64,000 nt of DNA from Colwellia psychrerythraea (GCF_000764225.1 NZ_JQED01000009.1:1-64000); one strand, 5' to 3'; positions 18,701 through 27,076 are shown, numbered from the stretch's first letter. Notes: a model not told the origin generated them from the letters alone. Numbers and translations are program-made.

Positions 18701-19715
18701 CTGTGGCATCTAAAGGAAAGACATCGGTGACATCCAATTCTCCATCGCCATCAGCATCTGTATCTGGTCCATCACAAATACCATCACCATCGGTATCGAG
18801 ACGCTCTAACGGATCTAAAGGACACGCATCGACTCCATCTTGAACTCCATCACCGTCATCATCATCATCAGCATTATTACCTATACCATCATTATCAGTA
18901 TCGATTGTTTCTGATGCATCTAGGGGCAAATCATCAGAGATATCAGCAAGACCGTCACCATCATCATCAGTATCAGTATTATTACCAATGCCATCACCAT
19001 CCGTGTCATACCATTCAGTATTATCGTAAGGAAAAACATCAAGGGTATTCTCAATGCCATCATTATCAATATCAGGATCTTGCGCATTACCCATGCCATC
19101 ACCGTCAAGATCAGCATTAACATTAAAATCTAACGGGAAAGCATCACTGCCATCATTGACACCATCACCATCATCATCAATATCAGCATTATTACCAATG
19201 CCATCAAGGTCTGTATCTATTGTCTCAAGTGGGTCTAACGGAAACTGATCATAAACATCAAGAACACCGTCGCCATCATCATCAGCATCAGCATTGTTAC
19301 CTATGCCATCAAGATCAGAGTCCAAACTTTCTTGCAAGTTAAGTGGAAATACATCAAGAAGATCAGGAACACCATCGTTATCGTCATCGGTATCGGTATT
19401 GTTACCTAAGCCATCATTATCAGTATCTAGCCATTCACTGGGATCTTTTGGTAGGGGATCATAAATATCAATGGCCAAATCACCATCATCATTATTATCA
19501 ACGCTATTAATTAAACCATCGCCATCAATATCGTTGTCGCTATTATTACCTATACCGTCCCGATCGGTATCAATCCATTCAAGTGGATCACCTGGAAAAA
19601 AATCGACGGCATCATCATAGCCATCACCATCAGTATCTACAGCAAAAGCACTGGTACTGATGACAAGGGTAAGTATGCTTAACAATTTAAAGCGACGTAT
19701 TTTATACTTCAACAC
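15747..19715 (-). CDS. Large thrombospondin type 3 repeat protein with GlyGly-CTERM-like tail
   Basis: An about 1,322-residue surface or secreted protein. A signal peptide (ending SAFA) is followed by about 19 Asp-rich thrombospondin type 3 calcium-binding repeats of about 35-40 residues (pattern DTDGDGIGN..DDDGDGV.D..DAFPLDP.E), to residue about 750. Then come a Calx-beta-like segment (FSSAQVVAEGG to about residue 960), another Asp-rich motif (LDSDRDGISDLIEG) and a domain resembling choice-of-anchor U. The C terminus (SSSGSLS, a hydrophobic helix and a basic end with two Arg) resembles a GlyGly-CTERM sorting signal. GTG at 19715, six bases after GGAG, is preferred; GTG at 19727 is the alternative. 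A rhombosortase is encoded 4 kb away, supporting processing of this tail. Confidence 0.88.
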   Translation of the reverse strand: MLKYKIRRFKLLSILTLVISTSAFAVDTDGDGYDDAVDFFPGDPLEWIDTDRDGIGNNSDNDIDGDGLINSVDNNDDGDLAIDIYDPLPKDPSEWLDTDNDGLGNNTDTDDDNDGVPDLLDVFPLNLQESLDSDLDGIGNNADADDDGDGVLDVYDQFPLDPLETIDTDLDGIGNNADIDDDGDGVNDGSDAFPLDFNVNADLDGDGMGNAQDPDIDNDGIENTLDVFPYDNTEWYDTDGDGIGNNTDTDDDGDGLADISDDLPLDASETIDTDNDGIGNNADDDDDGDGVQDGVDACPLDPLERLDTDGDGICDGPDTDADGDGELDVTDVFPLDATEQFDLDGDGFGDNSDADIDGDGIANGADAFPLDLNEYVDTDGDGIGNNADTDDDGDMAIGGLPDATDAFPLDGTEWQDTDGDGLGNRFADSDDDDDGIADAIDAFPLDLLEDRDSDGDGTGNVADTDDDNDGVLDGLDAFPFDPLESVDNDGDGVGDNADSDDDTHNVTLVGDGYPDSIDAFPLNPAEWLDTDGDLTGNNADTDDDGDGVLDGDDSYPLNANEQYDSDGDGIGDNADSDDDNDGFSDAVDAFDNDPLEWFDTDRDGTGNNTDNDDDGDGRLDSLDLFPLDATEWLDADNDGLGDNADSDDDNDGIRDIEDAFPNNPVEAFDSDGDGLGNVFDSDDDNDGVSDFQDQLPLDATEQFDTDGDLIGNNADLDDDGDGMSDEFELLHNFDPLNVDDGLLDTDFDGVNNAAEALAGTHPLRDDYAPIITPPQAVHINADHTFTQLTLQRLIELTRISVSDGLDGTNCCGLTALGFETGAKNVSSGLIPILWRAVDNAGNLSNVSQVLNIHPLVNFSSAQVVAEGGVARVEVVLSGEAPAYPVTLPLTITGTVDNADYTIADNKVVITQGTAGFIDIKVNNDFQVEGDEQLILSFEQGVNAGVHAEHIITVTEGNVAPTINLAIWQKGIQVPSVAMNDGEVTVVLDIEDSNVQDTHQIDWQIPDYLNAVLSTDKLQFVFAVDSLSVPEENKGLINLSVTVTDSGNSTNSGTAELSQTKQLSIALLATQRTLRGLDSDRDGISDLIEGYSDEDADGLPAYMDNSTIPYVQPLHIDASLVKLVETEPGLQLKLGKFARLQSSDGIALTLQEILATGLVEQDNLENTMGYFDFEIHDIAPFGRSVAIVLPLSDAIVEYSVYRKVNAENQWVDFVEDSNNAIFTSAAVNGVCPAPHSELYQAGLNVGDTCLKLFIEDGGANDLDGIANGVIDDPGGIAVVDNSTISLDVTPEKSSSGSLSVFALLALFLLYVSRTMRSKYLAKE

Positions 19716-19736
19716 ACGTTTCTCCACGGAGAGTAT

Positions 19737-19758
19737 TATCTGGAATCAACACCAGATA
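19737..19758 (-). other. Hairpin in the leader of the repeat-protein gene
   Basis: TATCTGG (19737-19743) and CCAGATA (19752-19758) form a perfect seven-base stem about 20 bases upstream of the start. A second small stem (CTCC-GT-GGAG) overlaps the ribosome site, so leader structure could affect translation. This is inference. Confidence 0.35.
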
Positions 19759-19889
19759 GTTGTGTCCCATAACTTATGCAAAGCTATAAGACACAAAAGA
19801 ATATAGGGGTAGAAAAATTTTTATTGCAACAATCCGTTTGCAAGCTTTCTTTATAACGGCCAATCTACATCTAACTTGAATAATTAACG

Positions 19890-20495
19890 TTAGTAGCCAA
19901 TTTGGCGACCAAAACGATAATTAAAACCGATAAATACCGTACTGATGCTGCCAAAATCAGAATAGCTAGGGTAATGTTTGACACCTATGTGCATAGCAGA
20001 GTTTTTGGTAAAACTTTTTTGAAGAGAAATAGACAACACAGGATTGATATCTCCTTGCTCTGCAAAGTAAACATCATCTAAATTAAGTTCAGGATCTGGA
20101 ATGAGTTTATTTTCACTAAGGTTGATCGATGCACCCAATTGAAATTCAAGCATAAGGCTAGTGATAAATTTATTATAAGACTTAGGGTAATAACGATAAC
20201 CTAACGATAAATCGACCGTTTGTAAGGTGAAATCAAAACCTGCTTTGTCCCACACTTCACTTGTTTCATCTAAGTCACTAATTTCCACCTGTTCAAAGCG
20301 GTTATAACTAACCTGCCAATTAAACGCTTTTTGATTAAAGAATTCATCGCCAATGGAGAGGCTATAACCATAACTTTTATCTTGATCAACTTTATGCAGT
20401 TGCACTGAGCTTTCTAATGCGTAGCTATTGCTTGCCAGCATAGCAATAAAAACACATAACACTTGTACGATATACGGAAGTTTTTTCGAGGTCAC
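19890..20495 (-). CDS. Putative outer-membrane beta-barrel protein
   Basis: A 201-residue protein read from GTG with GGAG nine bases upstream. It has a signal peptide ending near SYALE and then alternating aromatic/polar strands (YGYSLSIGDEFF, WQVSYNRFEQVEIS, VDLSLGYRYYPKS, GVKHYPSY) and the terminal strand VFIGFNYRFGRQIGY, the pattern of a small outer-membrane barrel. No named family is recognised. It lies between the repeat-protein gene and gamma-glutamyltransferase on the same strand, with sizeable gaps on both sides, so co-transcription is not obvious. Confidence 0.65.
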   Translation of the reverse strand: MTSKKLPYIVQVLCVFIAMLASNSYALESSVQLHKVDQDKSYGYSLSIGDEFFNQKAFNWQVSYNRFEQVEISDLDETSEVWDKAGFDFTLQTVDLSLGYRYYPKSYNKFITSLMLEFQLGASINLSENKLIPDPELNLDDVYFAEQGDINPVLSISLQKSFTKNSAMHIGVKHYPSYSDFGSISTVFIGFNYRFGRQIGY

Positions 20496-20743
20496 TACTT
20501 TACACTCCTGCCAACATTTTGTCGGTATTTAGTCAGTATTAGCGGGACTACTAATAATTGGAGTTAAGCAATTATCACACCAAAAATATTCTTGACTACT
20601 GGACAGCGATAAAGCAATAACTTTATTGCTTATTAGCCCTAGGCTCCGAAAGAGTAAATAGGAGATGAACTATAGAACCATGATTGATGATGAGTGAATT
20701 ATTATTTCTGATTGGAATTTTGTACTTAACCTTCGCTTATAGC
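20496..20743. other. Intergenic region, no gene seen
   Basis: The main part of the 305-base gap between ggt and the beta-barrel gene. It holds a perfect dyad AGCAATAA (20613-20620) with TTATTGCT (20623-20630) and the presumed promoter of the barrel gene. No coding potential is apparent. Confidence 0.4.
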
Positions 20744-20787
20744 CACTCTACTTGATGATAGCTAACTCAGGGCTTACAAGTAGAGTG
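20744..20787. repeat. Perfect 11-bp inverted repeat after ggt
   Basis: CACTCTACTTG (20744-20754) and CAAGTAGAGTG (20777-20787) are exact complements separated by 22 bases, just beyond the ggt stop codon. No T tract follows on the minus strand, so it is either an atypical terminator or a 3' RNA structure. Confidence 0.6.
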
Positions 20788-20800
20788 AGTTGATAACCAT

Positions 20801-22561
20801 TTAGCGTCCTAACACTAGCCCTTCTCGACGTGGATCTGCGCCGCCTACGAGCCCAGTATTAGTCACTTCAATTGCGTGTAAGCCACTATTTAACCCTCTA
20901 ACTTTCACAGTATGCCCTCTCGCTTCAAGCGCTGGTTTTAGTTTAGCAACATCAGTATCTACCTCCAACGTAGTGACGAAATTTCGGTTAGTTACTTTGG
21001 GCAAATTAATAGCCTGCTGTACATTCAGCTGCCAATCAAGGACGCCAATAATGGTTTGCGCAACATAATTAATGATACGACTGCCACCCGGTGCACCAAG
21101 AATCAAACGTAATGAATTATCTTCATTAAACACCATCATTGGTGCCATAGAGCTACGGGGTCTTTTTAACGGCTCTACTCGATTAGCGACCCAAATTCCA
21201 TTTCGTTTAGGCGCCAGAGAAAAGTCAGTTAATTGATTATTTAAAATGAAGCCTTGCACCATTAGCGCTGAGCCAAAACCATTCTCAATACTGCTGGTCA
21301 TCGAAATAGCATTACCTTGTTTATCAACGACGACCAAGTGAGTGGTTGATGGTCTTTCAATAGCGTTATCATTCGCTAATTCTACACTCTTTTCTGGCTT
21401 ACCTGCTTCAGCTTTACCCATATCTCTTTTTTCATTAATTAACGCAGCACGTTTAGCTAGGTAGTCTTTTGCTATCAACCCTTGAACAGGTACACTAACG
21501 AAATCACTGTCGGCAATATATTTATTTCTATCAGCAAAGGCCAATCGTGAACTTTGCGTTAATAGGTGTATCGCATGTAGAGAATTAGGCGGATACTGGG
21601 CAAGTTCGAATGTTTGTAATTGTGCTAGTATTTGAATAACGCTGATACCACCCGAGCTCGGCGGTGCCATACCACATACCTTATATTGATGGTAAGGGCC
21701 ACAGACAGATGCACGTTCTATTGCTTGGTAATTTATCATATCATCTAGGCTTAATAACCCTGGTGAAATGACTGATTTTTGCACCTTTTCAACAATTTTT
21801 TTTGCTATCCATCCTTGATAAAACACTGCAACACCGTCTTTAGCAATACTTTTTAAAGCTTTAGCCAATTTAGGATTCTTTAAAGTATCACCCGCTTTTA
21901 TACCGATACCATTGGGTGAAAAATAACTTTTAATCTCCGGTAACAGATGAATGCCAGGATTGAAATTCATCCCCAGTAATTTTTCTAAGCGTTGTGAGAC
22001 AATAAAACCATCTTCCGCTAATGCTATTGCTGGTTGAAATAACACTTGCCAAGGCAAGACACCGAACTGCTTATGCGCTTTATCAAGCGCTGCGAGTAGG
22101 CCTGGCACACCAACAGATTTACCGCCAACAACGGCTTCAGACCACCTTAGTGGCTTGCCATTTTTATCTAAAAACAATTCACTGGTCGCATTTTTTGGCG
22201 CAGTTTCTCTGCCATCAAAAGTTGTTAGTTTCTGGCTTTCATTATGCCAATGCAACATAAAGGTACCGCCACCAAGGCCTGATGATTGCGGCTCTACTAA
22301 GCTAAGCACGAGTTGAGCAGCAATAGCAGCATCAACAGCACTTCCCCCTTTTTCAAGCATGGCTAATCCGGCTTTACTTGCATAAGGATTGGCAGCTACC
22401 ACCATATATTCTTTAGCAGATACGGCTTTCTTTTGATTAAATCCCGTTGCCGCTTCAGGCTCACGAATTTCACGTTTAGCCAGAGCAGTTTGACTGGTAA
22501 AAAGATGGGTCACAATCAATGCAAATGTAGAAAGTCGTAATAAAAATGAACGCTGAATCAT
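20801..22561 (-). CDS. ggt: Gamma-glutamyltransferase
   Basis: A 586-residue gamma-glutamyltranspeptidase, a periplasmic N-terminal nucleophile enzyme that cleaves glutathione and transfers the glutamyl group. It has a signal peptide (about residue 1-28) and the catalytic Thr (residue about 407) in RPSTTHLVVVD, where autocleavage makes the two subunits. The conserved Arg region (FDGRETAP), the loop SSIENGFGS and the PGGSRI motif are all present. The ATG at 22561 has AAGGA six bases upstream and its first base is the last base of the tapT stop (TGATG), so the two genes are translationally coupled. An in-frame TTG one codon earlier is unlikely. Confidence 0.93.
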   Translation of the reverse strand: MIQRSFLLRLSTFALIVTHLFTSQTALAKREIREPEAATGFNQKKAVSAKEYMVVAANPYASKAGLAMLEKGGSAVDAAIAAQLVLSLVEPQSSGLGGGTFMLHWHNESQKLTTFDGRETAPKNATSELFLDKNGKPLRWSEAVVGGKSVGVPGLLAALDKAHKQFGVLPWQVLFQPAIALAEDGFIVSQRLEKLLGMNFNPGIHLLPEIKSYFSPNGIGIKAGDTLKNPKLAKALKSIAKDGVAVFYQGWIAKKIVEKVQKSVISPGLLSLDDMINYQAIERASVCGPYHQYKVCGMAPPSSGGISVIQILAQLQTFELAQYPPNSLHAIHLLTQSSRLAFADRNKYIADSDFVSVPVQGLIAKDYLAKRAALINEKRDMGKAEAGKPEKSVELANDNAIERPSTTHLVVVDKQGNAISMTSSIENGFGSALMVQGFILNNQLTDFSLAPKRNGIWVANRVEPLKRPRSSMAPMMVFNEDNSLRLILGAPGGSRIINYVAQTIIGVLDWQLNVQQAINLPKVTNRNFVTTLEVDTDVAKLKPALEARGHTVKVRGLNSGLHAIEVTNTGLVGGADPRREGLVLGR

Positions 22562-23244
22562 CAAGTTTCCTTAAGGGATTTTTTTGCAGGTCTAAAAGAT
22601 AATTGGAACTGGTTAAATTGTTGAAATTTCTCAAGTAGTGGCTGGTATTTACCCGCATGTTGTGGGGTAATCGGTGAAGTATTATTAGCCAGTTCTTTTG
22701 AGGCATAATCCTGTTCGAGCAATGCTAAAGCATAACAACTTGCTTCTAAACTAGATAAAGCATTTTTTTTAGCTACTTTTCGAATCAGGTATTGACCCGC
22801 ATTTGCTAACTCATCAGGTAAACAGACTTGCGGTAACTGTTGTAATTTAGTGGATAACATAAACATGCGATATGCTTTTTTCCATGTTCCATCAAGGATA
22901 ACTAAACAAAGCGGTTTAGCATCAAGTTTAGTTTTATCAAGACGAGTCAATTGCGTGACAACATGTTGATCAAGTGTTTGCGCTTTCTCACCGGGATAAA
23001 GTAAAACGAGCTGATATTGCTGCATCATTTGTAAGAAACGAGCTTCTTTATCAAAGTCCTCACCGACAATAACGTCGCAAGATTGTAATGATTTGGCTAA
23101 CAAAGCCACAGTACCTTTTGTCTGAGATACTTCACTGGGATGTTGTAGTACAACAAGGTGAATATTATTCGCAATATCTGCACTAAAAGAACAAATACAC
23201 GCTTTTTTAGGTCGCAGACAACTAGGGCAAAGTATTCGTGACAT
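22561..23244 (-). CDS. tapT: DTW-domain tRNA-uridine aminocarboxypropyltransferase
   Basis: A 227-residue DTW-domain protein, the family of E. coli TapT (YfiP), which makes acp3U47 in tRNA from SAM. Seen: the N-terminal zinc-like Cys group (CPSCLRPKKACIC), the HPSE motif (LQHPSEVSQTKG), the LLYPGEKA stretch and the DTW-type motif as LDGTWKKA (Gly replaces the usual second position). The C-terminal helical part contains the NALSSLEA block. It overlaps the ggt start by one base. The pairing with ggt looks positional only; no shared pathway is evident. Confidence 0.85.
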   Translation of the reverse strand: MSRILCPSCLRPKKACICSFSADIANNIHLVVLQHPSEVSQTKGTVALLAKSLQSCDVIVGEDFDKEARFLQMMQQYQLVLLYPGEKAQTLDQHVVTQLTRLDKTKLDAKPLCLVILDGTWKKAYRMFMLSTKLQQLPQVCLPDELANAGQYLIRKVAKKNALSSLEASCYALALLEQDYASKELANNTSPITPQHAGKYQPLLEKFQQFNQFQLSFRPAKKSLKET

Positions 23245-23392
23245 AGAGTAGTAAAATAAAGCACAATGAATGAAGCAGCCATTGTATACTTTATTAATGA
23301 TTTATAAATACTTTTGAAGCTATTACTCATAAACAATCATTAAATACCTGTTACTTTGTAAAATTTCTATTTAATCAAAAATACTTAAACAC

Positions 23393-24019
23393 ATGACATT
23401 ATCCTTAAAAAACCTTCCGCTAAAAAAACAACACTGCATACTTGTTACTATCATCGCTATGCTGGCAATTATTGCCTATTTCTTCGATGATGCGATTAGC
23501 GATCTTTTCGTTTATCAACACCAATTAATTAGCCAAGGTGAATTATGGCGTACATTCACTGGACACTTTTTCCATACTAATGGTGTTCATCTCTTATTAA
23601 ACCTAGCCGCGTTAGTGCTTTTATGGGCTTTACACGGTCATTTTTACACTGTAAAAAGCTATAGTTTGCTCTTTATCATATCAGCGTTAATTTGTAGTGC
23701 AGGAATGTTTTATTTTTCACCTGAAATTCGTCAATATGTTGGGCTGTCAGGTGTTTTACATGGTATTTTCGTTTTTGGTGCCATCATGGACATTCGGCAC
23801 AAAGATAAAACAGGCTATTTATTATTTATTGGGCTTTGTCTAAAAATTGCACACGAACAATTTTTTGGAGCAAACGAACAAGTATCGACACTAATTGACG
23901 CTAATGTCGCAATTGACGCACATTTATGGGGTGCAATAGGTGGATTACTTTTTAGCTGTTGCTACCTGCTATATTTACTTCCCCTAAAAAAGGCTCCCGC
24001 GAATAAAAGTGCCCATTAA
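23393..24019 (+). CDS. rrtA: Rhombosortase (rhomboid-family sorting protease)
   Basis: A 208-residue rhomboid-superfamily membrane protease with about six helices. The GHFFHTNGVHLLLNLAAL segment, the catalytic Ser in GLSGVLHG and the catalytic His in DAHLWGAIGG match rhombosortase (RrtA), which cleaves the GlyGly-CTERM tails of exported proteins. A candidate substrate is the thrombospondin-repeat protein encoded 4 kb upstream on the other strand. The gene is divergent from tapT and convergent with galE. No ribosome site stands out before the ATG. Confidence 0.88.
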   Translation: MTLSLKNLPLKKQHCILVTIIAMLAIIAYFFDDAISDLFVYQHQLISQGELWRTFTGHFFHTNGVHLLLNLAALVLLWALHGHFYTVKSYSLLFIISALICSAGMFYFSPEIRQYVGLSGVLHGIFVFGAIMDIRHKDKTGYLLFIGLCLKIAHEQFFGANEQVSTLIDANVAIDAHLWGAIGGLLFSCCYLLYLLPLKKAPANKSAH

Positions 24020-24023
24020 AAAG

Positions 24024-24059
24024 GCAAAAAAAAGACCTATGGTGTGAGCCATTGGTCTT
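24024..24059 (-). terminator. Rho-independent terminator after galE
   Basis: AAGACC (24032-24037) and GGTCTT (24054-24059) with an inner ATGG/CCAT stem form an imperfect hairpin; on the minus strand a run of eight T follows. It ends the galE transcript and sits between convergent rrtA and galE. Confidence 0.8.
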
Positions 24060-24105
24060 GGTTAATACTTATTATGTCAGTCAATACGTAAACTTTTATT
24101 TGTTA

Positions 24106-25128
24106 TTAAAAACCATTTGGGTTTTCAGACTGCCAGCGCCAGGTATCTTGGATCATCGCGGTTAAATCGTATTTAGCCTGCCAATCTAATAATTCATTTG
24201 CTAACGTTGCATCAGCATAAACAGTAGCTAAATCACCCGCTCTACGAGGTACTATTTGATACGGAATATCTTGTTTACTGATGTCTTTAAAGGTATTTAC
24301 TATCTCTAACACTGAAGTACCGTTGCCTGTTCCCAAGTTAATCGCCTGACAACCTTGAACCGTGCCTTTTGCATGACCTAGACTCTCTAACGCTTTGACA
24401 TGGCCTTGCGCTAAGTCAACCACATGTATGTAGTCACGGACTCCGGTACCATCTTGGGTATCATAATCATCACCAAACACTTGCAACTGCGCTAAGCGGC
24501 CAACTGCCACTTGTGCTACATAAGGTAATAAATTATTCGGAATGCCGTTAGGGTTTTCACCTATTAGGCCTGATTGATGAGCGCCAATAGGGTTAAAGTA
24601 ACGTAAACACGCAATCGACCAAGACGCATCACTTTTGGCTAAATCAAAAAGGACGTGCTCAACCATCAATTTTGTCTGGCCATAAGGATTTGTCGCTGAA
24701 GTCGCCATCGTTTCATTCAATGGTGAGACATTATTGCCATAAACCGTTGCCGATGAACTAAACACTAGATTCTTAACCTGATGTTTCGCCATAACTCGCA
24801 ATAACGTAATCGTACCTGTTACATTATTTTGATAATACGCTAATGGAATTTCATTAGACTCACCCACTGCTTTCAGTCCGGCAAAGTGTACGACCGCTTC
24901 GATATTATGTTGTTCAAAGACTTGCTCTAGCGCATTTTCATCACAAACGTCAGCTTTAATAAAGGTAACAGTTTTATTGGTTATTCGCTCAATACGTTCA
25001 AGAACTTTAGTTGACGAATTAGATAAATTATCAACAATTACAATACCTTGCTCATTGTTACTTTGCAATAATTCAACAACAGTATGACTGCCAATATAAC
25101 CAGTACCACCCGTGATTAATAAACTCAT
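24106..25128 (-). CDS. galE: UDP-glucose 4-epimerase
   Basis: A 340-residue extended SDR enzyme that interconverts UDP-glucose and UDP-galactose for the Leloir pathway and envelope sugars. The NAD motif TGGTGYIGSH is at residues 7-16, the catalytic YxxxK in YGQTK and the SSSATVYG stretch are present, and the length matches E. coli GalE. The ATG at 25128 has AGGGA upstream; an ATG at 25191 would add an unlikely extension. The 163-base gap to the DHH gene leaves room for its own promoter. It is the last gene of the sulfate-activation cluster and ends at a strong terminator. Confidence 0.95.
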   Translation of the reverse strand: MSLLITGGTGYIGSHTVVELLQSNNEQGIVIVDNLSNSSTKVLERIERITNKTVTFIKADVCDENALEQVFEQHNIEAVVHFAGLKAVGESNEIPLAYYQNNVTGTITLLRVMAKHQVKNLVFSSSATVYGNNVSPLNETMATSATNPYGQTKLMVEHVLFDLAKSDASWSIACLRYFNPIGAHQSGLIGENPNGIPNNLLPYVAQVAVGRLAQLQVFGDDYDTQDGTGVRDYIHVVDLAQGHVKALESLGHAKGTVQGCQAINLGTGNGTSVLEIVNTFKDISKQDIPYQIVPRRAGDLATVYADATLANELLDWQAKYDLTAMIQDTWRWQSENPNGF

Positions 25129-25291
25129 GATATCCCTACTTTTTCGATAATTTACTGAAATAGTTTTTTCAATTAGATCACTAATTACCACTAAAACAGT
25201 CCAACTTGATGTTAACTATTTTAGCGCTTAGTTTTTGACTTTGGTACTAATTTCTATGCTTAAATGTAGGCTCACAGAAATAGGGTATTAT

Positions 25292-26290
25292 CTAAGCACG
25301 GTAATAATGTTCAACGTGCTTGATAAATTTTGCTAATTGGCTCTTAGGGAGAACATTGATGCCAGCCGCTGCCGCCCTGCCGCCCCCTGTTGGAAACTGG
25401 GCACAAATATCACCAGCACCTTGTTTATTATTTAACGGAGCCCGTAAACTTAAGGTATAACTTTGCTCAGTTTGACCATCACTTGTCGATGGTTGATCAA
25501 TTTCATTTGGGTTGAGCGTAACAACAATATGTGCTTTATCTGGTGCTTGATTCGCTAAGTCATTGCCATAAACACCACTGACTCTACGAGACCACGCTGC
25601 ATCTTCAAGCATGATGGTTTTAACCACCTCATTATCACTCAAAACCTCTGCAGTACGCGCTTTAGCCATATCGGCTAAATAGGCCATTTTGAGCTGACTA
25701 AAAACAGAATCTCTTTCATTAATTAAGATAAAAGGGTCGGGATATTGTAATAACAACTGGTAGAGCTCTGCGGGATGAAAGTGCAAATCACTTAATTCTT
25801 GCCCATAACCATTATAATTAATGTACGTACCTAGTTCATTGAGCTGTTCTTGCTCCCGCATTGACAAACCAACTTTCTGCGCTAAATGGCTGGCACTAGC
25901 GTGCATATTATCGCCAAAAGCAGCAGCTATTGCCCAGTTAGTATATTGCCCTTTTAAAAAGTCATTAACTAATAAACTGGTACACGTATTCGCATCAGTA
26001 TTAAGTAATGTCGTTAGTTTAGTTGATTTTGGAATATCGCCCGTTCTATGGTGATCAACATAAAAAACATCAACTTGGTTATCGAGCAGTGCTTGCAGCG
26101 CTTGATTATTTTTTTCTAAAGAGATGTCTAATACTGTTACCGTTGATGCTTTACTAACATCAACGCGTTTAAGCAGGCTAATATCTCGCTTAACGCCGGT
26201 AATTAATCTCGATTCTTTAGGCGCAGCTAAGCGTAACTGGAGTAAGGCAATAATGCCGTCAGCATCGCCATTAAACACATCATAATGCAT
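25292..26290 (-). CDS. DHH-family phosphoesterase in the sulfate-activation cluster
   Basis: A 332-residue DHH-superfamily protein. Metal motifs are visible: FNGDADG (residues 6-12), the acidic VLDISLE strand, YVDHHRTG (the DHH motif) and a C-terminal DHHA1-like GGGRAAAAG, where relatives often have His in place of the Arg. Related enzymes hydrolyse short RNA, cyclic dinucleotides or 3'-phosphoadenosine 5'-phosphate (PAP). Lying 41 bases downstream of cysC, which makes the PAPS that yields PAP, a PAP phosphatase role is a reasonable guess but is not shown by the sequence. Confidence 0.75.
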   Translation of the reverse strand: MHYDVFNGDADGIIALLQLRLAAPKESRLITGVKRDISLLKRVDVSKASTVTVLDISLEKNNQALQALLDNQVDVFYVDHHRTGDIPKSTKLTTLLNTDANTCTSLLVNDFLKGQYTNWAIAAAFGDNMHASASHLAQKVGLSMREQEQLNELGTYINYNGYGQELSDLHFHPAELYQLLLQYPDPFILINERDSVFSQLKMAYLADMAKARTAEVLSDNEVVKTIMLEDAAWSRRVSGVYGNDLANQAPDKAHIVVTLNPNEIDQPSTSDGQTEQSYTLSLRAPLNNKQGAGDICAQFPTGGGRAAAAGINVLPKSQLAKFIKHVEHYYRA

Positions 26291-26331
26291 GGTACAAATA
26301 TCCCTGATTTACTGAGTCAATTGGCGAATAA

Positions 26332-26979
26332 TTATTGGCCTAACGAGTTATCACTAATGAAGCCTTGCTCCATCAGGTAACCAACAATTTGCTCTGCACA
26401 TTGCTCTACAGATTGCTCTGCTGTTTTGACGTGAATTTGTGGCGACGTAGGTACATCATAGGTTGAGTCAATACCAGTGAAATCTTTTATCTCACCTGCC
26501 CTTGCTTTTTTGTATAACCCTTTAGGATCACGCTGTTCGCAAACACTGATGGGGGTATCGATAAAGACTTCGATAAACTCTCCTGCTTCAAGTTTCGCTT
26601 TGGCTAGCGCTCTATCACTGGCAAAAGGAGAGATAAAGGCAGTTGACACAATCAAGCCGGCATCAAGAAATAATTTAGCCACTTCTGAAATACGTCGAAT
26701 ATTTTCAATGCGCGCTTCATCACTAAAACCTAAGTCGCCATTAAGACCATGACGTACATTATCGCCATCAAGTAAATAACTATGACAACCTAATTTAAAC
26801 AATAAGGCATCCACTGCATTAGCCACGGTTGATTTACCCGAGCCACTTAAGCCGGTATACCATAATAATGCTGGTTTTTGTTGTTTAAGCTCTGCGCGTT
26901 GCTCTTTGCTGATTTGTTGGTTATGCCACACAGTGTTCTGTGTTTTCATAGTCGTTGTTGTCATATTATCTGTTGTCAT
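26332..26979 (-). CDS. cysC: Adenylylsulfate kinase
   Basis: A 215-residue APS kinase that phosphorylates APS to PAPS using ATP. The P-loop GLSGSGKST (residues about 45-53), the DGDNVRHGLNGDLGF block and FISPFASDR are family hallmarks. The N terminus offers three in-frame ATGs within 11 codons; the first is listed because none has a clear ribosome site. It follows the SLC13 permease gene by 97 bases that contain a perfect hairpin, and precedes the DHH gene. Confidence 0.95.
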   Translation of the reverse strand: MTTDNMTTTTMKTQNTVWHNQQISKEQRAELKQQKPALLWYTGLSGSGKSTVANAVDALLFKLGCHSYLLDGDNVRHGLNGDLGFSDEARIENIRRISEVAKLFLDAGLIVSTAFISPFASDRALAKAKLEAGEFIEVFIDTPISVCEQRDPKGLYKKARAGEIKDFTGIDSTYDVPTSPQIHVKTAEQSVEQCAEQIVGYLMEQGFISDNSLGQ

Positions 26980-27024
26980 GCTAGGTGAGCTCTGTATTTG
27001 GCTGTCATTTGGTTTACTAAGAGA

Positions 27025-27048
27025 GTTACATAAGTCTGATTATGTAAC
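27025..27048. other. Perfect hairpin between the permease and cysC
   Basis: GTTACATAA (27025-27033) and TTATGTAAC (27040-27048) form a nine-base perfect stem with a six-base loop. It lacks a T tract on the minus strand, so it may be a processing site, operator or weak terminator within the sulfate cluster. Confidence 0.5.
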
Positions 27049-27076
27049 ACAATTAACGACCAAGTTAACAGGAAAG

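Noticed and set aside
17767..18843. Long plus-strand open frames within the repeat-protein gene, including one of 215 residues
   Set aside because: They are antisense to the Asp-rich repeats, are Ser/Pro or His/Met low-complexity, and have no ribosome sites.
16277..19248. Repetitive DNA that looked like a possible CRISPR array or tandem repeat array
   Set aside because: The periodicity is that of the protein repeats and the units vary; there are no constant direct repeats with unique spacers.
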